A stretch of 64,000 nt of DNA, from positions 412,808,031-412,872,030 of the forward strand of contig NC_066583.1 of assembly GCF_024323335.1 (NCBI RefSeq), read 5' to 3'. The DNA comes from Lathyrus oleraceus (taxonomy: Eukaryota > Streptophyta > Magnoliopsida > Fabales > Fabaceae). A program made the translations under genes and the position numbers. Under the pieces are notes generated by a model. That model did not search any database and had not been told where the DNA came from. It worked only from the letters and a program-made list of their open reading frames with translations. The first letter of the stretch is position 1. Each line of letters opens with the position of its first letter. Shown in pieces: positions 46,846 to 58,093 of the stretch.

Positions 46846-48886
46846 TGTAACACCCTTCTAAAATACCCCAATTATTTAATTAAAATAACAACATATATCA
46901 TCAGAGTATAGGTGCAATTAAGGGTGTCACACAAATACTTCACACTATTTTCCAAAATATCCTGTCATGCTCATTTATTTAATCAAAACATAAAGCATTG
47001 CACAATGCGCAGCGGATAGAGATCAAATCGATCATTCAAAACATGTAGCATATTACATGTAACTGGTTCACAACCAACAAGAAACATTTAAAACATCCCA
47101 TCCCGATGTTACATCTACCAGAGCATGACCCACTAAGGAACTACACTAGACTCCAAGCACTAGCTTCTACTCAATCACTGCTCGTTACCTGAAAAATAGT
47201 TGTAAGGGTGAGTTCCTCAATTGATATAATAAGCATTATAAAATATCATGTCATGTTAAGTAATTTAACACATTAATCACCCTAATCACATCACACAGTC
47301 AGTAACGGCACACCAATTCAAATATCATACTCAATACAAATACAACTCATGCTCATACTCAATATCAACACAAACACACGTATAATATTGGAATATATCC
47401 ATTCATATTATACGCCATACACATATTATGCAATGAGACTCCATGCATGCGGTACCGACTATTTGTGAACATATAGTTCACCTCACCGTCCAAATCCAGG
47501 CACGGCTACCAAGCCCACTAGTCCCACTCATTTGAGACCTAGTGACTCACTCACTAATTCCTCACCATGGGAATTAGCTACCACCCCAAGGGCCATGCTA
47601 TGCCCGCTAATTCACCTAGCATGCAAACATCAACAACAGTCCAAAATGACTAACTCACTAATTCCTCACCATGGGAATTAGCTACCACCATAAAGGCCAC
47701 AGTATGCATGCTAATCACCTAGCAATGCTAAATCATCAACCACAATTCAAGAATAGACATATGCTCACACTCTAAGCCATAAAAACAGTCTATTCACAAA
47801 TGCACACATAACTGATACATTCACAAGATCATGCATACCATCACACATCAATCAGTATTTTATCACATAAGCATATCAGATTATGCCCAAGAATAACCAC
47901 AGTATTAGCACACTCTACTAATACCTATACTACTCAAAACAACGGGAAATGATCCCTAATACATCATACATCAGCTAGATTACCTCACTCAGCTGAAATG
48001 ACCAAAAACTGCACAACCAAGGTTCAGAAAAATCACAATCCTGCCCATACGCGTATTGCCTATGCCCATACGCGTATGGCGCGTTTCCTCGCCCAACCCA
48101 TACGCGTATCACCTGTCTCATACGCGTATGCTACGCGTACCACTCTCCCATACGCGTACCAACAGAGACAAATCTACGTTCAAAACATCATCTTCCTCAC
48201 CCATACGCGTAAGGCCTCATCCATACGCGTACCAGCCATCTCATACGCGTATTGCCTAGTGCCATACGCGTATGACCAGAAACCAGACTTCCAGATCTGC
48301 TATGGCTTTCTCTGCTACGAGATCTATCCAATTCAACCTTCCACAGTCCAATTTTACACATTAATCGTTCATATCATCTAACACGAATCATACCTTATTC
48401 GATTTCACCAATCCTAACACTTTTACATCTAATTCCTACGAATTCCTCTCAATCATAATCCAATTTCGTTCATCCAACATTTCACAATTTTCATCATGCA
48501 TCATTCAAATCAGGGACAAATCAATAGTCTATCACTACCCATTACATGTTATCCCATAATACCCATTAATCGACGATAAACCTCCCTTACCTGAGCCAAT
48601 CCGACAAATCTCGGAGCTCCAAGCTTTTCCTTCCTTCAACCCTTGTTCTCTTGCTCTTTTTCCACTTTCTGTCTCTTTTCCCTTTTCACGTGAAAATAAC
48701 TCTTTTTACCAAATGGAACCTTTTTACTGATTTCTACTTTTATTCCAATAATAATAATAAAATAATCCAATAATAATAATCCCAATAATATTCCAATAAT
48801 AATAAAAATTCTAATTATTTAATTAAATTAATAAATATATTATTAACTCAATTTAAATAATTATCTTATTTTATCGGGGTGTTACA
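46846..48886 (-). repeat. T1 3' LTR (2041 bp)
   Basis: The ends are TGTAACACCC and GGGTGTTACA, a perfect 10-bp terminal inverted repeat. A unit of about 104 bp is duplicated near 47551 and 47655 (TCACTAATTCCTCACCATGG in both). A cluster of TACGCGTA palindromes lies at 48048-48272. The region near 48745-48870 is made of AATAAT runs. No coding sequence; the open frames at 48000-48380 only reflect the repeated palindromes. Confidence 0.95.
48048..48272. repeat. Cluster of ten TACGCGTA palindromes in the T1 3' LTR
   Basis: Ten copies of TACGCGTA occur within 225 bp, nine of them in the context CATACGCGTA. The 5' LTR has the same cluster at about 54625-54849 with the first copy changed to TACGCGAA. 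CGCG cores of the form (A/C/G)CGCG(C/G/T) are the known binding core of plant CAMTA factors, so a regulatory role is possible but unproven. Confidence 0.85.
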
Positions 48887-48887
48887 A

Positions 48888-48900
48888 CTCTCCCCCACTA
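48888..48900 (-). other. T1 polypurine tract
   Basis: The minus strand reads TAGTGGGGGAGAG one base before the LTR start TGTAACACC. It is the plus-strand primer site. Confidence 0.85.
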
Positions 48901-48976
48901 AAAGAGTTTTCGTCCTCGAAAACATACCTCAAGTGAATAACTCAGGATAAGACTCCTTCATCTGACTCTCAAGTTC

Positions 48977-51900
48977 CTAAGTCACATTGCCACATGCTGG
49001 TCCTCCCCAAGCTACCTTCACCAAAGCAATCTCTTTACCCCGCAACTGCTTCAACTCTCGATCCTCGATCCTCATAGGTGATGTTTCTACAGTCAGGTTA
49101 TCTCTCACCTGTACATCATCTACTTGGACCACATGCGACGGATCAGGAATGTACCTCCTCAACTGAGACACATGAAAAACCTCATGCAAATTCGCAAGTG
49201 ACGGCGGTAAAGCGATACGATAGGCTACCTCTCCTATCCTCTCCAAAATCTGATAAGGACCAATAAATCGAGGTGTCAACTTCTTCGACTTCAAAGCTCG
49301 ACCAACCCCAGTTATCGGAGTAACACGAAGAAACACATGATCTCCCTCTTGGAACTCAAGTGCCTTCCTCCTCTTGTCGTGATAACTCTTCTGACGACTC
49401 TGAGCAATCCTCATCTTCTCCTGAATCATCTTAATCTTTTCCGTAGTTTGTTGAACAATCTCCGGTCCAACCACAGCACTCTCACCGGACTCATACCAAC
49501 ACAAAGGTGTCCGACATCTCCTACCATACAAAGCTTCAAACGGTGTCATACCAATGCTCGAATGAAAACTATTGTTGTAGGTAAACTCAATCAAAGGTAA
49601 GTAACAATCCCAAGCACCTCCTCTTTCCAAAACACAAGCCCTCAAAAGATCTTCTAGTGACTGAATCGTCCTCTCAGTCTGACCATCAGTTTGCGGATGA
49701 TATGCAGAACTCAATCTCAGCTTAGTTCCCAAAGCCCTCTGCAAACCTTCCCAGAACTTCGATGTAAATCTAGGATCTCTGTCCGAAACAATACTCGACG
49801 GAATACCATGCAAACTTACAATCTTCTCAATATACAACTCGGCTAATCTCTCTAACGGATAATCCATTCTGATCGGAATGAAATGAGCCGATTTCGTCAA
49901 TCTGTCAACAATCACCCAAATAGCTTCAAAATTCTTAATCGTCCTCGGTAAACCTGAAACAAAATCCATACTGATACTATCCCACTTCCACTCTGGAATA
50001 GCCAACGGTTGCATTAGCCCAGACGGCTTCTGATGCTCAACCTTTGACTTCTGACAAGTCAAACAAGAATAAACAAAACTCGCAATTTCTCTTTTCATTC
50101 CCGGCCACCAAAATAACTTTTTCAAATCATGATACATCTTCGTAGCCCCAGGATGAATACTCAGGCCACTACGATGTCCTTCCTCAAGAATACTCTTCTT
50201 AAGTTCGGTAACATCCGGAATACACACCCGATTACCAAATTTCAAAACACCATTCTCATCAACTCTGAATTCACCACCTTGACCTTGATTCACTAAAGTC
50301 AACTTGTCAACCAAAAACACATCGGATTTCTGACCCTCTCTAATCTCATCCAGAATACCACTCGTTAACTTCAACATTCCCAATTTAACACTATTGTGAG
50401 TACTCTCACACACCAAACTCAAGTCTCTAAACTGCTCAATTAAATCCAATTCCTTAACCATTAACATAGACATATGCAATGATTTCCGACTCAATGCATC
50501 AGCCACTACGTTTGCTTTACCCGGATGGTAATTCAAACCAAAGTCATAATCCTTCAGAAACTCTAACCATCTCCTCTGTCTCATTTTCAGCTCTTTCTGA
50601 TCAAACAAATACTTTAAACTTTTATGATCACTGAAAACCTCAAATCTTGACCCATACAAGTAATGCCTCCACAACTTCAGAACAAAAACCACAGCTGCCA
50701 ACTCTAAATCGTGTGTCGGATAGTTCCTCTCATGAACCCTCAGTTGTCTCGAAGCATAAGCTATAACCTGCTTATTCTGCATCAACACACCACCCAAACC
50801 CAAAAATGAAGCATCACAGTAAACCTCAAATGGTTCCGACGGACTCGGTAATATCAGAATAGGAGCAGTAGTTAACCTTCTCTTTAACTCTTGGAAACCT
50901 TCTTCACATTTTGAGTCCCAAACAAAAGCTTGCCCCTTTCTAGTCAACATCGTCAACGGTAATGCCAACTTAGAAAATCCCTCAATAAATTTCCTATAAT
51001 AACCTGCAAGTCCAAGAAAACTTCTTATCTCAGAAACTGACTTCGGAGCTTCCCACTTAGATACCGCTTCTATCTTAGAAGGATCAACAGCAACACCACC
51101 TCTTGAAATCACATGACCAAGAAAACTAACCTCTTCTAACCAAAATTCACACTTAGACAGTTTAGCAAATAACTTCTTTTCTCGTAGAACTCCTAAAACC
51201 ACTCTCAAATGCTCAGCATGCTCTTCTTCAGATTTCGAATACACCAAAATATCGTCAATAAACACCACAACAAACTGATATAGGTACGGATGGAAAATCC
51301 TATTCATATACTCCATAAACACTCCAGGCGCATTAGTCACACCAAAAGGCATTACAGAATACTCATAATGTCCATACCTAGTTCTGAAAGCAGTCTTCTG
51401 AATATCCTCAGTCTTCACACATATCTGATGATACCCAGATCTCAAATCTATTTTGCTGAACACACTCGCACCAACCAACTGATCCATCAAGTCATCAATC
51501 CTCGGCAAAGGATACCGATTCTTGATCGTCACTTTATTCAGTTGCCTGTAGTCCACACACAACCTCATAGTACCTTCTTTCTTCTTAACCAATAACACTG
51601 GTGCACCCCACGGTGACACACTCAGACGAATAAATTTCTTATCCAACAGATCTTCTAACTGACTCTTCAATTCAGTTAACTCAACAGCAGACATACGGTA
51701 CGGAGCCATCGATATCGGCCTAGTACCAGGTACCAAATCAATCGAGAACTCAACTTCACGCTCTGGCGGTAATTCATTCACTTCTTCAGGAAACACATCA
51801 GGAAAATCACACACCACGGCTAGATCGCAAATCATCAGTTTATCTTTAGCCTCCAAAGTCGCTAACAGCATAAACAACTCTGCCCCATCTGCTACTGCCT

Positions 51901-53161
51901 CATTCACCTGCCTTGCTGATAGAAACAAACTCTTTCCTTCTTCAATCTCAGGAAAAATCACAGTCTTATCAAAACAGTTGATATAGACTCGGTTAAACAC
52001 CAACCAGTTCATACCCAAGATAACATCGATCTGCACTAGTGGAAGACACACTAGGTCCATCCCAAAGTCTCTACCAAAAATACTCAAAGGACAATTTAAA
52101 CAAACTAAAGTAGTAGTCACTGAACCCTTCGCAGGAGTATCAATCACCATACTTCCAAGCATCTCAGATATCTCTAACTTAAGTTTCACAGCACAATCCA
52201 AAGATATAAAGGAATGAGTCGCACCTGTGTCAATAATAGCTACAAGAGGAAAGCCATTAATATAACACGTACCTCGGATCAAACGATCATCTGCAGCAGT
52301 CTCAGAACCCGATAAAGCAAAGACCTTGCCTCCCGACTGATTCTCTTTCTTCGGCTTAGGACACTGTGGGCTGATATGACCCACCTCTCCACAGTTGAAA
52401 CAAGTCACAGTCTTCAACCGGCACTCTGCAGCCAAGTGACCACCTTTACCACACTTAAAACACTTCTTCTCAGTACTGGTACACTCATGGATACGATGTC
52501 CAGCCTGACCACATCTGAAACACTTAGCAGGGGCACTGGAGTCTCCCCCACTAGGCCTCTTCATCCCACTTTGTCTCTGGAAACCTTTGCCAGCTGCATA
52601 CGGTTTCCCACGATCATTCTGATTCTTGCCTTTCCTATCAACCCTTTGCTGATAGCTCTCTGCTCTAGCTTTGGTATCCTGTTCAAAAATCCTGCAACAG
52701 TCAACCAAATCAGAAAACACCCTAATCCGCTGATACCCAATAGCCTGCTTGATCTCGGGACGTAACCCGTTCTCAAACTTCACACACTTTGAAAATTCCC
52801 CAGTAGCCTCGTTATAGGGAGTGTAATACTTCGACAGCTCTGTGAACTTAGCAGCATACTCAGTAACAGACCGATTGCCCTGCTTCAATTCCAAGAACTC
52901 TATCTCTTTCTTTCCTCTGACATCCTCTGGAAAGTACTTCCTCAGGAATCTCTCTCTGAACACAGCCCAAGTGATCTCAGCATTCCCAGCAGATTCCAAC
53001 TCAGTGCGGGTAGCAACCCACCAATCATCTGCTTCCTCTGACAGCATATGCGTACCGAACCTGACCTTCTGGTTATCGGCACACTCAGTCACTCGGAAGA
53101 TCCTCTCGATCTCCTTCAACCACTTCTGAGCACCATCTGGATCGTATGCTCCCTTGAACAT
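48977..53161 (-). CDS. T1 gag-pol polyprotein, Tekay type
   Basis: The frame is 1394 codons. It has a Gag core (about 1-165), three CCHC zinc knuckles (214-227, 234-247, 254-267), protease (DTG 311-313), RT (about 500-680, FIDD 634-637) and RNase H (D783, E820, D845, D888). The integrase has a zinc region at about 996-1036 and the triad D1066, D1127, E1163. A chromodomain-like end starts near 1340. The Met used here is not the original start: the same frame continues upstream to an ATG at 53299 but is broken by TAG at 53177-53179. At the other end a TAG at 48977-48979 sits where a tryptophan codon is expected. The frame then continues to TGA at 48929-48931, so the chromodomain loses about its last 15 residues. 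Everything between is intact. Confidence 0.95.
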   Translation of the reverse strand: MFKGAYDPDGAQKWLKEIERIFRVTECADNQKVRFGTHMLSEEADDWWVATRTELESAGNAEITWAVFRERFLRKYFPEDVRGKKEIEFLELKQGNRSVTEYAAKFTELSKYYTPYNEATGEFSKCVKFENGLRPEIKQAIGYQRIRVFSDLVDCCRIFEQDTKARAESYQQRVDRKGKNQNDRGKPYAAGKGFQRQSGMKRPSGGDSSAPAKCFRCGQAGHRIHECTSTEKKCFKCGKGGHLAAECRLKTVTCFNCGEVGHISPQCPKPKKENQSGGKVFALSGSETAADDRLIRGTCYINGFPLVAIIDTGATHSFISLDCAVKLKLEISEMLGSMVIDTPAKGSVTTTLVCLNCPLSIFGRDFGMDLVCLPLVQIDVILGMNWLVFNRVYINCFDKTVIFPEIEEGKSLFLSARQVNEAVADGAELFMLLATLEAKDKLMICDLAVVCDFPDVFPEEVNELPPEREVEFSIDLVPGTRPISMAPYRMSAVELTELKSQLEDLLDKKFIRLSVSPWGAPVLLVKKKEGTMRLCVDYRQLNKVTIKNRYPLPRIDDLMDQLVGASVFSKIDLRSGYHQICVKTEDIQKTAFRTRYGHYEYSVMPFGVTNAPGVFMEYMNRIFHPYLYQFVVVFIDDILVYSKSEEEHAEHLRVVLGVLREKKLFAKLSKCEFWLEEVSFLGHVISRGGVAVDPSKIEAVSKWEAPKSVSEIRSFLGLAGYYRKFIEGFSKLALPLTMLTRKGQAFVWDSKCEEGFQELKRRLTTAPILILPSPSEPFEVYCDASFLGLGGVLMQNKQVIAYASRQLRVHERNYPTHDLELAAVVFVLKLWRHYLYGSRFEVFSDHKSLKYLFDQKELKMRQRRWLEFLKDYDFGLNYHPGKANVVADALSRKSLHMSMLMVKELDLIEQFRDLSLVCESTHNSVKLGMLKLTSGILDEIREGQKSDVFLVDKLTLVNQGQGGEFRVDENGVLKFGNRVCIPDVTELKKSILEEGHRSGLSIHPGATKMYHDLKKLFWWPGMKREIASFVYSCLTCQKSKVEHQKPSGLMQPLAIPEWKWDSISMDFVSGLPRTIKNFEAIWVIVDRLTKSAHFIPIRMDYPLERLAELYIEKIVSLHGIPSSIVSDRDPRFTSKFWEGLQRALGTKLRLSSAYHPQTDGQTERTIQSLEDLLRACVLERGGAWDCYLPLIEFTYNNSFHSSIGMTPFEALYGRRCRTPLCWYESGESAVVGPEIVQQTTEKIKMIQEKMRIAQSRQKSYHDKRRKALEFQEGDHVFLRVTPITGVGRALKSKKLTPRFIGPYQILERIGEVAYRIALPPSLANLHEVFHVSQLRRYIPDPSHVVQVDDVQVRDNLTVETSPMRIEDRELKQLRGKEIALVKVAWGGPACGNVT

Positions 53162-53406
53162 TGGAGGATTATTCTTCTAGAACTCACTCAGTTGACGAGC
53201 AGCTCCTAATCCCACAACATTCGGATTCCCTCCAAGTACTCCAGCTAGCATACCCAGAGCCTCAGCAATCGCAGCATCGTCTCTACCTCTTTCAGCCATC
53301 TCTATTCTGAAAACCCAACAAGCTAAACAATAAGTACGGATAGGGTTACACAACACCTATCACATACAGGGAAACAGAATAATTACGACTCGACTCGACC
53401 GACTTT

Positions 53407-53418
53407 GCTCTGATACCA
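53407..53418 (-). other. T1 primer binding site
   Basis: The minus strand reads TGGTATCAGAGC four bases inside the 5' LTR. It is complementary to the 3' end of plant initiator methionine tRNA, the usual primer for this lineage. Confidence 0.92.
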
Positions 53419-53422
53419 CTAA

Positions 53423-55463
53423 TGTAACACCCTTCTAAAATACCCCAATTATTTAATTAAAATAACAACATATATCATCAGAGTAAAGGTGCAATTAAGG
53501 GTGTCACACAAATACTTCACACCATTTTCCAAAATATCATGTCATGCTCATTTATTTAATCAAAACATAAAGCATTGCACAATGCGCAGCGGATAGAGAT
53601 CAAATCGATCATTCAAAACATGTAGTATATTACATGTAACTGGTTCACAACCAACAAGAAACATTTAAAACATCCCATCCCGATGTTACATCTACCAGAG
53701 CATGACCCACTAAGGAACTACACTAGACTCCAAGCACTAGCTTCTACTCAATCACTGCTCGTTACCTGAAAAATAGTTGTAAGGGTGAGTTCCTCAATCG
53801 ATATAATAAGCATTATAAAATATCATGTCATGTTAAGTAATTTAACACATTAATCACCCTAATCACATCACACAGTCAGTAACGGCACACCAATTCAAAT
53901 ATCATACTCAATACAAATACAACTCATGCTCATACTCAATATCAACACAAACACACGTATAATATTGGAATACATCCATTCATATTATACGCCATACACA
54001 TATTATGCAATGAGACTCCATGCATGCGGTACCGACTATTTGTGAACATATAGTTCACCTCACCGTCCAAATCCAGGCACGGCTACCAAGCCCACTAGTC
54101 CCACTCATTTGAGACCTAGTGACTCACTCACTAATTCCTCACCATGGGAATTAGCTACCACCCCAAGGGCCATGCTATGCACGCTAATTCACCTAGCATG
54201 CAAACATCAACAACAGTCCAAAATGACTAACTCACTAATTCCTCACCATGGGAATTAGCTACCACCATAAAGGCCACAGTATGCATGCTAATCACCTAGC
54301 AATGCTAAATCATCAACCACAATTCAAGAATAGACATATGCTCACACTCTAAGCCATAAAAACAGTCTATTCACAAATGCACACATAACTGATACATTCA
54401 CAAGATCATGCATACCATCACACATCAATCAGTATTTTATCACATAAGCATATCAGATTATGCCCAAGAATAACCACAGTATTAGCACACTCTACTAATA
54501 CCTATACTACTCAAAACAACGGGAAATGATCCCTAATACATCATACATCAGCTAGATTACCTCACTCAGCTGAAATGACCAAAAACTGCACAACCAAGGA
54601 TCAGAAAAATCACAATCCTGCCCATACGCGAATTGCCTATGCCCATACGCGTATGGCGCGTTTCCTCGCCCAACCCATACGCGTATCACCTGTCTCATAC
54701 GCGTATGCTACGCGTACCACTCTCCCATACGCGTACCAACAGAGACAAATCTTCGTTCAAAACATCATCTTCCTCACCCATACGCGTAAGGCCTCATCCA
54801 TACGCGTACCAGCCATCTCATACGCGTATTGCCTAGTGCCATACGCGTATGACCAGAAACCAGACTTCCAGATCTGCTATGGCTTTCTCTGCTACGAGAT
54901 CTATCCAATTCAACCTTCCACAGTCCAATTTTACACATTAATCGTTCATATCATCTAACACGAATCATACCTTATTCGATTTCACCAATCCTAACACTTT
55001 TACATCTAATTCCTACGAATTCCTCTCAATCATAACCCAATTTCGTTCATCCAACATTTCACAATTTTCATCATGCATCATTCAAATCAGGGACAAATCA
55101 ATAGTCTATCACTACCCATTACATGTTATCCCATAATACCCAGTAATCGACGATAAACCCCCCTTACCTGAGTCAATCCGGCAAATCTCGGAGCTCCAAG
55201 CTTTTCCTTCCTTCAACCCTTGTTCTCTTGCTCTTTTTCCACTTTCTGTCTCTTTTCCCTTTTCACGTGAAAATAACTCTTTTTACCAAATGGAACCTTT
55301 TTACTGATTTCTACTTTTATTCCAATAATAATAATAAAATAATTCAATAATAATAATCCCAATAATATTCCAATAATAATAAAAATTCCAATTATTTAAT
55401 TAAATTAATAAATATATTATTAACTCAATTTAAATAATTATCTTATTTTATCGGGGTGTTACA
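53423..55463 (-). repeat. T1 5' LTR (2041 bp)
   Basis: It is the same length as the 3' LTR and nearly identical. Differences include 54625-54632 (TACGCGAA for TACGCGTA) and a scatter of single substitutions. It would drive transcription toward lower coordinates into gag-pol. No TATA box stands out: the first 150 bases on the minus strand are almost all A/T, so any motif there is weak evidence. Confidence 0.95.
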
Positions 55464-55468
55464 AAAAC
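55464..55468. repeat. T1 target-site duplication, right copy
   Basis: AAAAC, matching 46841-46845. The interrupted R8 pol reading resumes across these bases. Confidence 0.9.
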
Positions 55469-56179
55469 CATATCAAAGTTTCTCTTGTACAGCATTTCAC
55501 CACTGAGGTAGAAACTGCCTGACAACCTTCTCAAAGTTTTCCTATCTTTCACAGATGCCCCAGGCGGGTAGACCTGGTTCTGGAGGAAATTCTTGATATC
55601 AAAATACCAAGGTTTGTCATCTTTCACTTCTTCGATTGCAAATATGTGAGCTGGTCTGTCCAAGCGCATCATAGTAATATTGGGGACATCATTCCACCAT
55701 CTGACCACAATCATGGAAGCAAGCGTAGCAAGAGCATCTGCCATCCGATTATCCTCTCGAGGAATGTGATAAAATTCAACTTCTGTGAAGAAGGTTGAAA
55801 TCCTCCTTGCGTAATCTCTATATGGTATGAGGCCAGGTTGATTCGTCTCCCATTCTCCCTTGATCTGATTGACAACCAGGGCCGAATCACCATACACATC
55901 AAGATACTTGATTCTCTAATCAATGTATTCTTCAAGTCCCATGATACAGGCTTCATACTCCGCCATATTATTCGTGCATTTATAAGTTAGCCTTGCTGTA
56001 AACGGAATGTGTGAACCTTGAGGAGTAATGATCACTGCCCCAATTCCATTTCCATATTGATTAACAGCGCCATCAAACACCATCGTCCATCTGGAACCAG
56101 GTTCCGGACCTTCATCAAGTGTAGGCTCATCGCAATCTTTCATCTTCAAATACAGAATTTCCTCATCAGGGAAGTCATA
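55469..56179 (-). pseudogene. R8 second (archaeal-type) RNase H and linker
   Basis: The frame encodes LKMKDCDE, the RNase H start VFDGAVNQYGNG, NMAEYEACIMGL, then VYGDSALVV, REDNRMADALA and a linker to integrase. The four acidic positions typical of the domain (DGA, AEYE, YGDS, ADAL) are all present. A TAG at 55916-55918 replaces a leucine codon of R4. Compared with R4 there is a 3-codon insertion after KDCDE (TLD). The segment ends at the T1 target site, just before the integrase zinc region. Confidence 0.88.
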
Positions 56180-57824
56180 CTAAACAGACTGATGATCTTC
56201 GATCGGCTGGTGCGCTAAATGGTCAGCCAAGATACTACCTTTGATAGCTTTTTGAGCTCGATACTCAATATCATACTCAGACAACAGCATCTGCCAACGG
56301 GCAATCCTCCCAATTAAAGCAGCCTTCTCGAAGATATACTTAATTGGATCCATTCTGGATATCAACCAAGTTGTATGATTTATCATGTACTGGCGCAAAC
56401 ACTTAGCAGCCCAAGCCAAAGCACAGCACGTCTTCTCAAGCATAGAGTACCGAGACTCACAATCAGTAAACTTCTTACTGAGGTAGTATATAGCAAACTC
56501 CTTCTTCCCTGATTCATCTTGTTGACCGAGTACACAACCCATCGAGTCTTCAAGAACTGTCAAATACATGATCAGAGGTCTTCCTTCTACAGGCGGAGAC
56601 AATATCGGAGGTTCAGACAGATATTCTTTGATACTGTCGAAAGCTTTCTGGCAATCCTCGGTCCAATCATGAGACTGATCTTTCTGGAGGAGCTTGAATA
56701 TCGGCGCACATGTGGCAGTCATGTGGGATATAAATCTGGAAATGTAATTCAAGCGGCCAAGAAAACCTCGAACTTGCTTCTCAGTTTTGGGTGCAGGCAT
56801 CTCTTGTATTGCTTTGACCTTTGCAGGATCAACCTCAATACCTCTTTCACTTACCATAAAACCCAACAACTTTCCAGAACGGACTCCAAATGTACATTTG
56901 TTCGGATTCAGGCGGAGTCTAAACTTCCTCAAACGCTGAAAAAGCTTCAACAAATGCTCAACATGTTCAACTTCCGTCCGGGACTTAGCAATCATATCAT
57001 CAACGTAGACCTCTATCTCCTTGTGCATCATATCATGAAACAAGGTAGTCATAACTCGTTGATACGTGGCTCCGGCGTTCTTCAAACCGAAGGGCATCAC
57101 TCGATAACAGAATGTTCCCCAAGGTGTGATGAATGTTGTCTTCTCCATATCCTCTGGTGCCATCTTGATTTGATTATATCCGGAAAATCCGTCCATAAAG
57201 GAAAAGACTTTGAATTTGGCTGTATTATCTACCAACATATCGATGTGTGGTAGAGGAAAATCGTCTTTCGGGCTAGCTTTATTCAGATCTCTATAATCAA
57301 CGCACATACGGACTTTTCAATCCTTCTTAGGAACAGGCACAATATTGGCCACCCATTGAGGATATGTAGAAGTCACCAGAAACCCCGCATCAATTTGCTT
57401 CTGAACTTCCTCTTTGATCTTCACTGCCATATCTGGTTGAGTTCTTCTGAGCTTCTGCTTCACAGGCACGCACTTAGGCTTTAAAGGCAGGAAATGTTGC
57501 ATAATATCTGTATCTAAACCCGGCATATCTTCATAGGACCAAGCAAAGATATCTGAATATTCTCGTAGAAAACTAATCAAATCTTCCTTAACAGACCCTT
57601 CAAGAAGTGCCCCAATCTTCACCAGGCGAACACAATCCTCAGACCCCAAGTTGACTGTTTCCAAGTCTTCGAGATGCGGCTGAATGATCTTCTCTTCGTG
57701 CTCAAGGAGACGGGTAATCTCATCAGGAATCCCTTCAACGTCATCTTCCTCTGCCTCAAATACAGGGAATTCAAAATTGGGAGATGGTGTTGGATCATTA
57801 TGTTCAATGGGTTTTAGGATCAAC
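56180..57824 (-). pseudogene. R8 reverse transcriptase and first RNase H
   Basis: This starts at the intron acceptor, without an ATG: the first codons are TTG ATC CTA. An acidic linker leads to RT (IDAGFLVTSTYPQW, CVDYRDLNKAS, FMDGFSGYNQ, YVDDMIAKS, LGRLNYISRF) and the first RNase H (YYLSKKFTDCESRYSMLEK). Nonsense codons are TGA at 57317-57319, a glycine codon in R4, and TAG at 56180-56182, CAG in R4. Otherwise the frame is continuous and close to R4. The RT catalytic YVDD is intact. Confidence 0.9.
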
Positions 57825-58093
57825 CTGCATAATGATTTTGGTTAATGAAAAAAATTTAGCACTTAAACAAACAAACCATTATGCAGATGAAAAAGATTGC
57901 TTTTATTCTTGTTTTTATGGGTTTTTTGTGATCACTGATTTCATGCAAAAGCAGAACGTGAAAACAAAGGAAAAACAAATGTTTAATAATGCATTAATTG
58001 AATGAAAACATCATTGTATATATGCTTTGCCAACAATGTCATCACTTCTCCTTTTGGCATGGGAGAAGGGTTTCAAACAAAGTGAACAATTAC
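57825..58093 (-). other. R8 Ogre intron between protease and RT (269 bp)
   Basis: On the minus strand the donor is AGA/GTAATT at 58093, overlapping the protease stop, and the acceptor is TTATGCAG ending at 57825. Splicing would restore a continuous Pro-Pol frame. Donor, acceptor and phase agree with R2 and R4. Confidence 0.85.

Larger units (their letters stand above)
46846..55463 (-). mobile_element. T1: full-length Tekay-like chromovirus nested in R8 pol
   Basis: It has two 2041-bp LTRs (46846-48886 and 53423-55463), a 5-bp target duplication, a tRNA-iMet-type primer site, a polypurine tract and a single gag-pol frame ending in a chromodomain-like segment. That C-terminus ([16 protein letters not shown], then a short chromodomain) and the three zinc knuckles point to the Tekay/Del lineage. 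The LTRs differ at about 17 positions by eye (about 99.2% identity), so the insertion is recent. The gag-pol frame carries two nonsense codons, so this copy is probably non-autonomous. Confidence 0.95.

Noticed and set aside
47998..48381. Open frame of 127 codons rich in PYAY and HTR in the T1 LTR, repeated at 54575-54958
   Set aside because: It is generated by the repeated CATACGCGTA palindromes inside an LTR and is conserved only because the two LTRs are duplicates.
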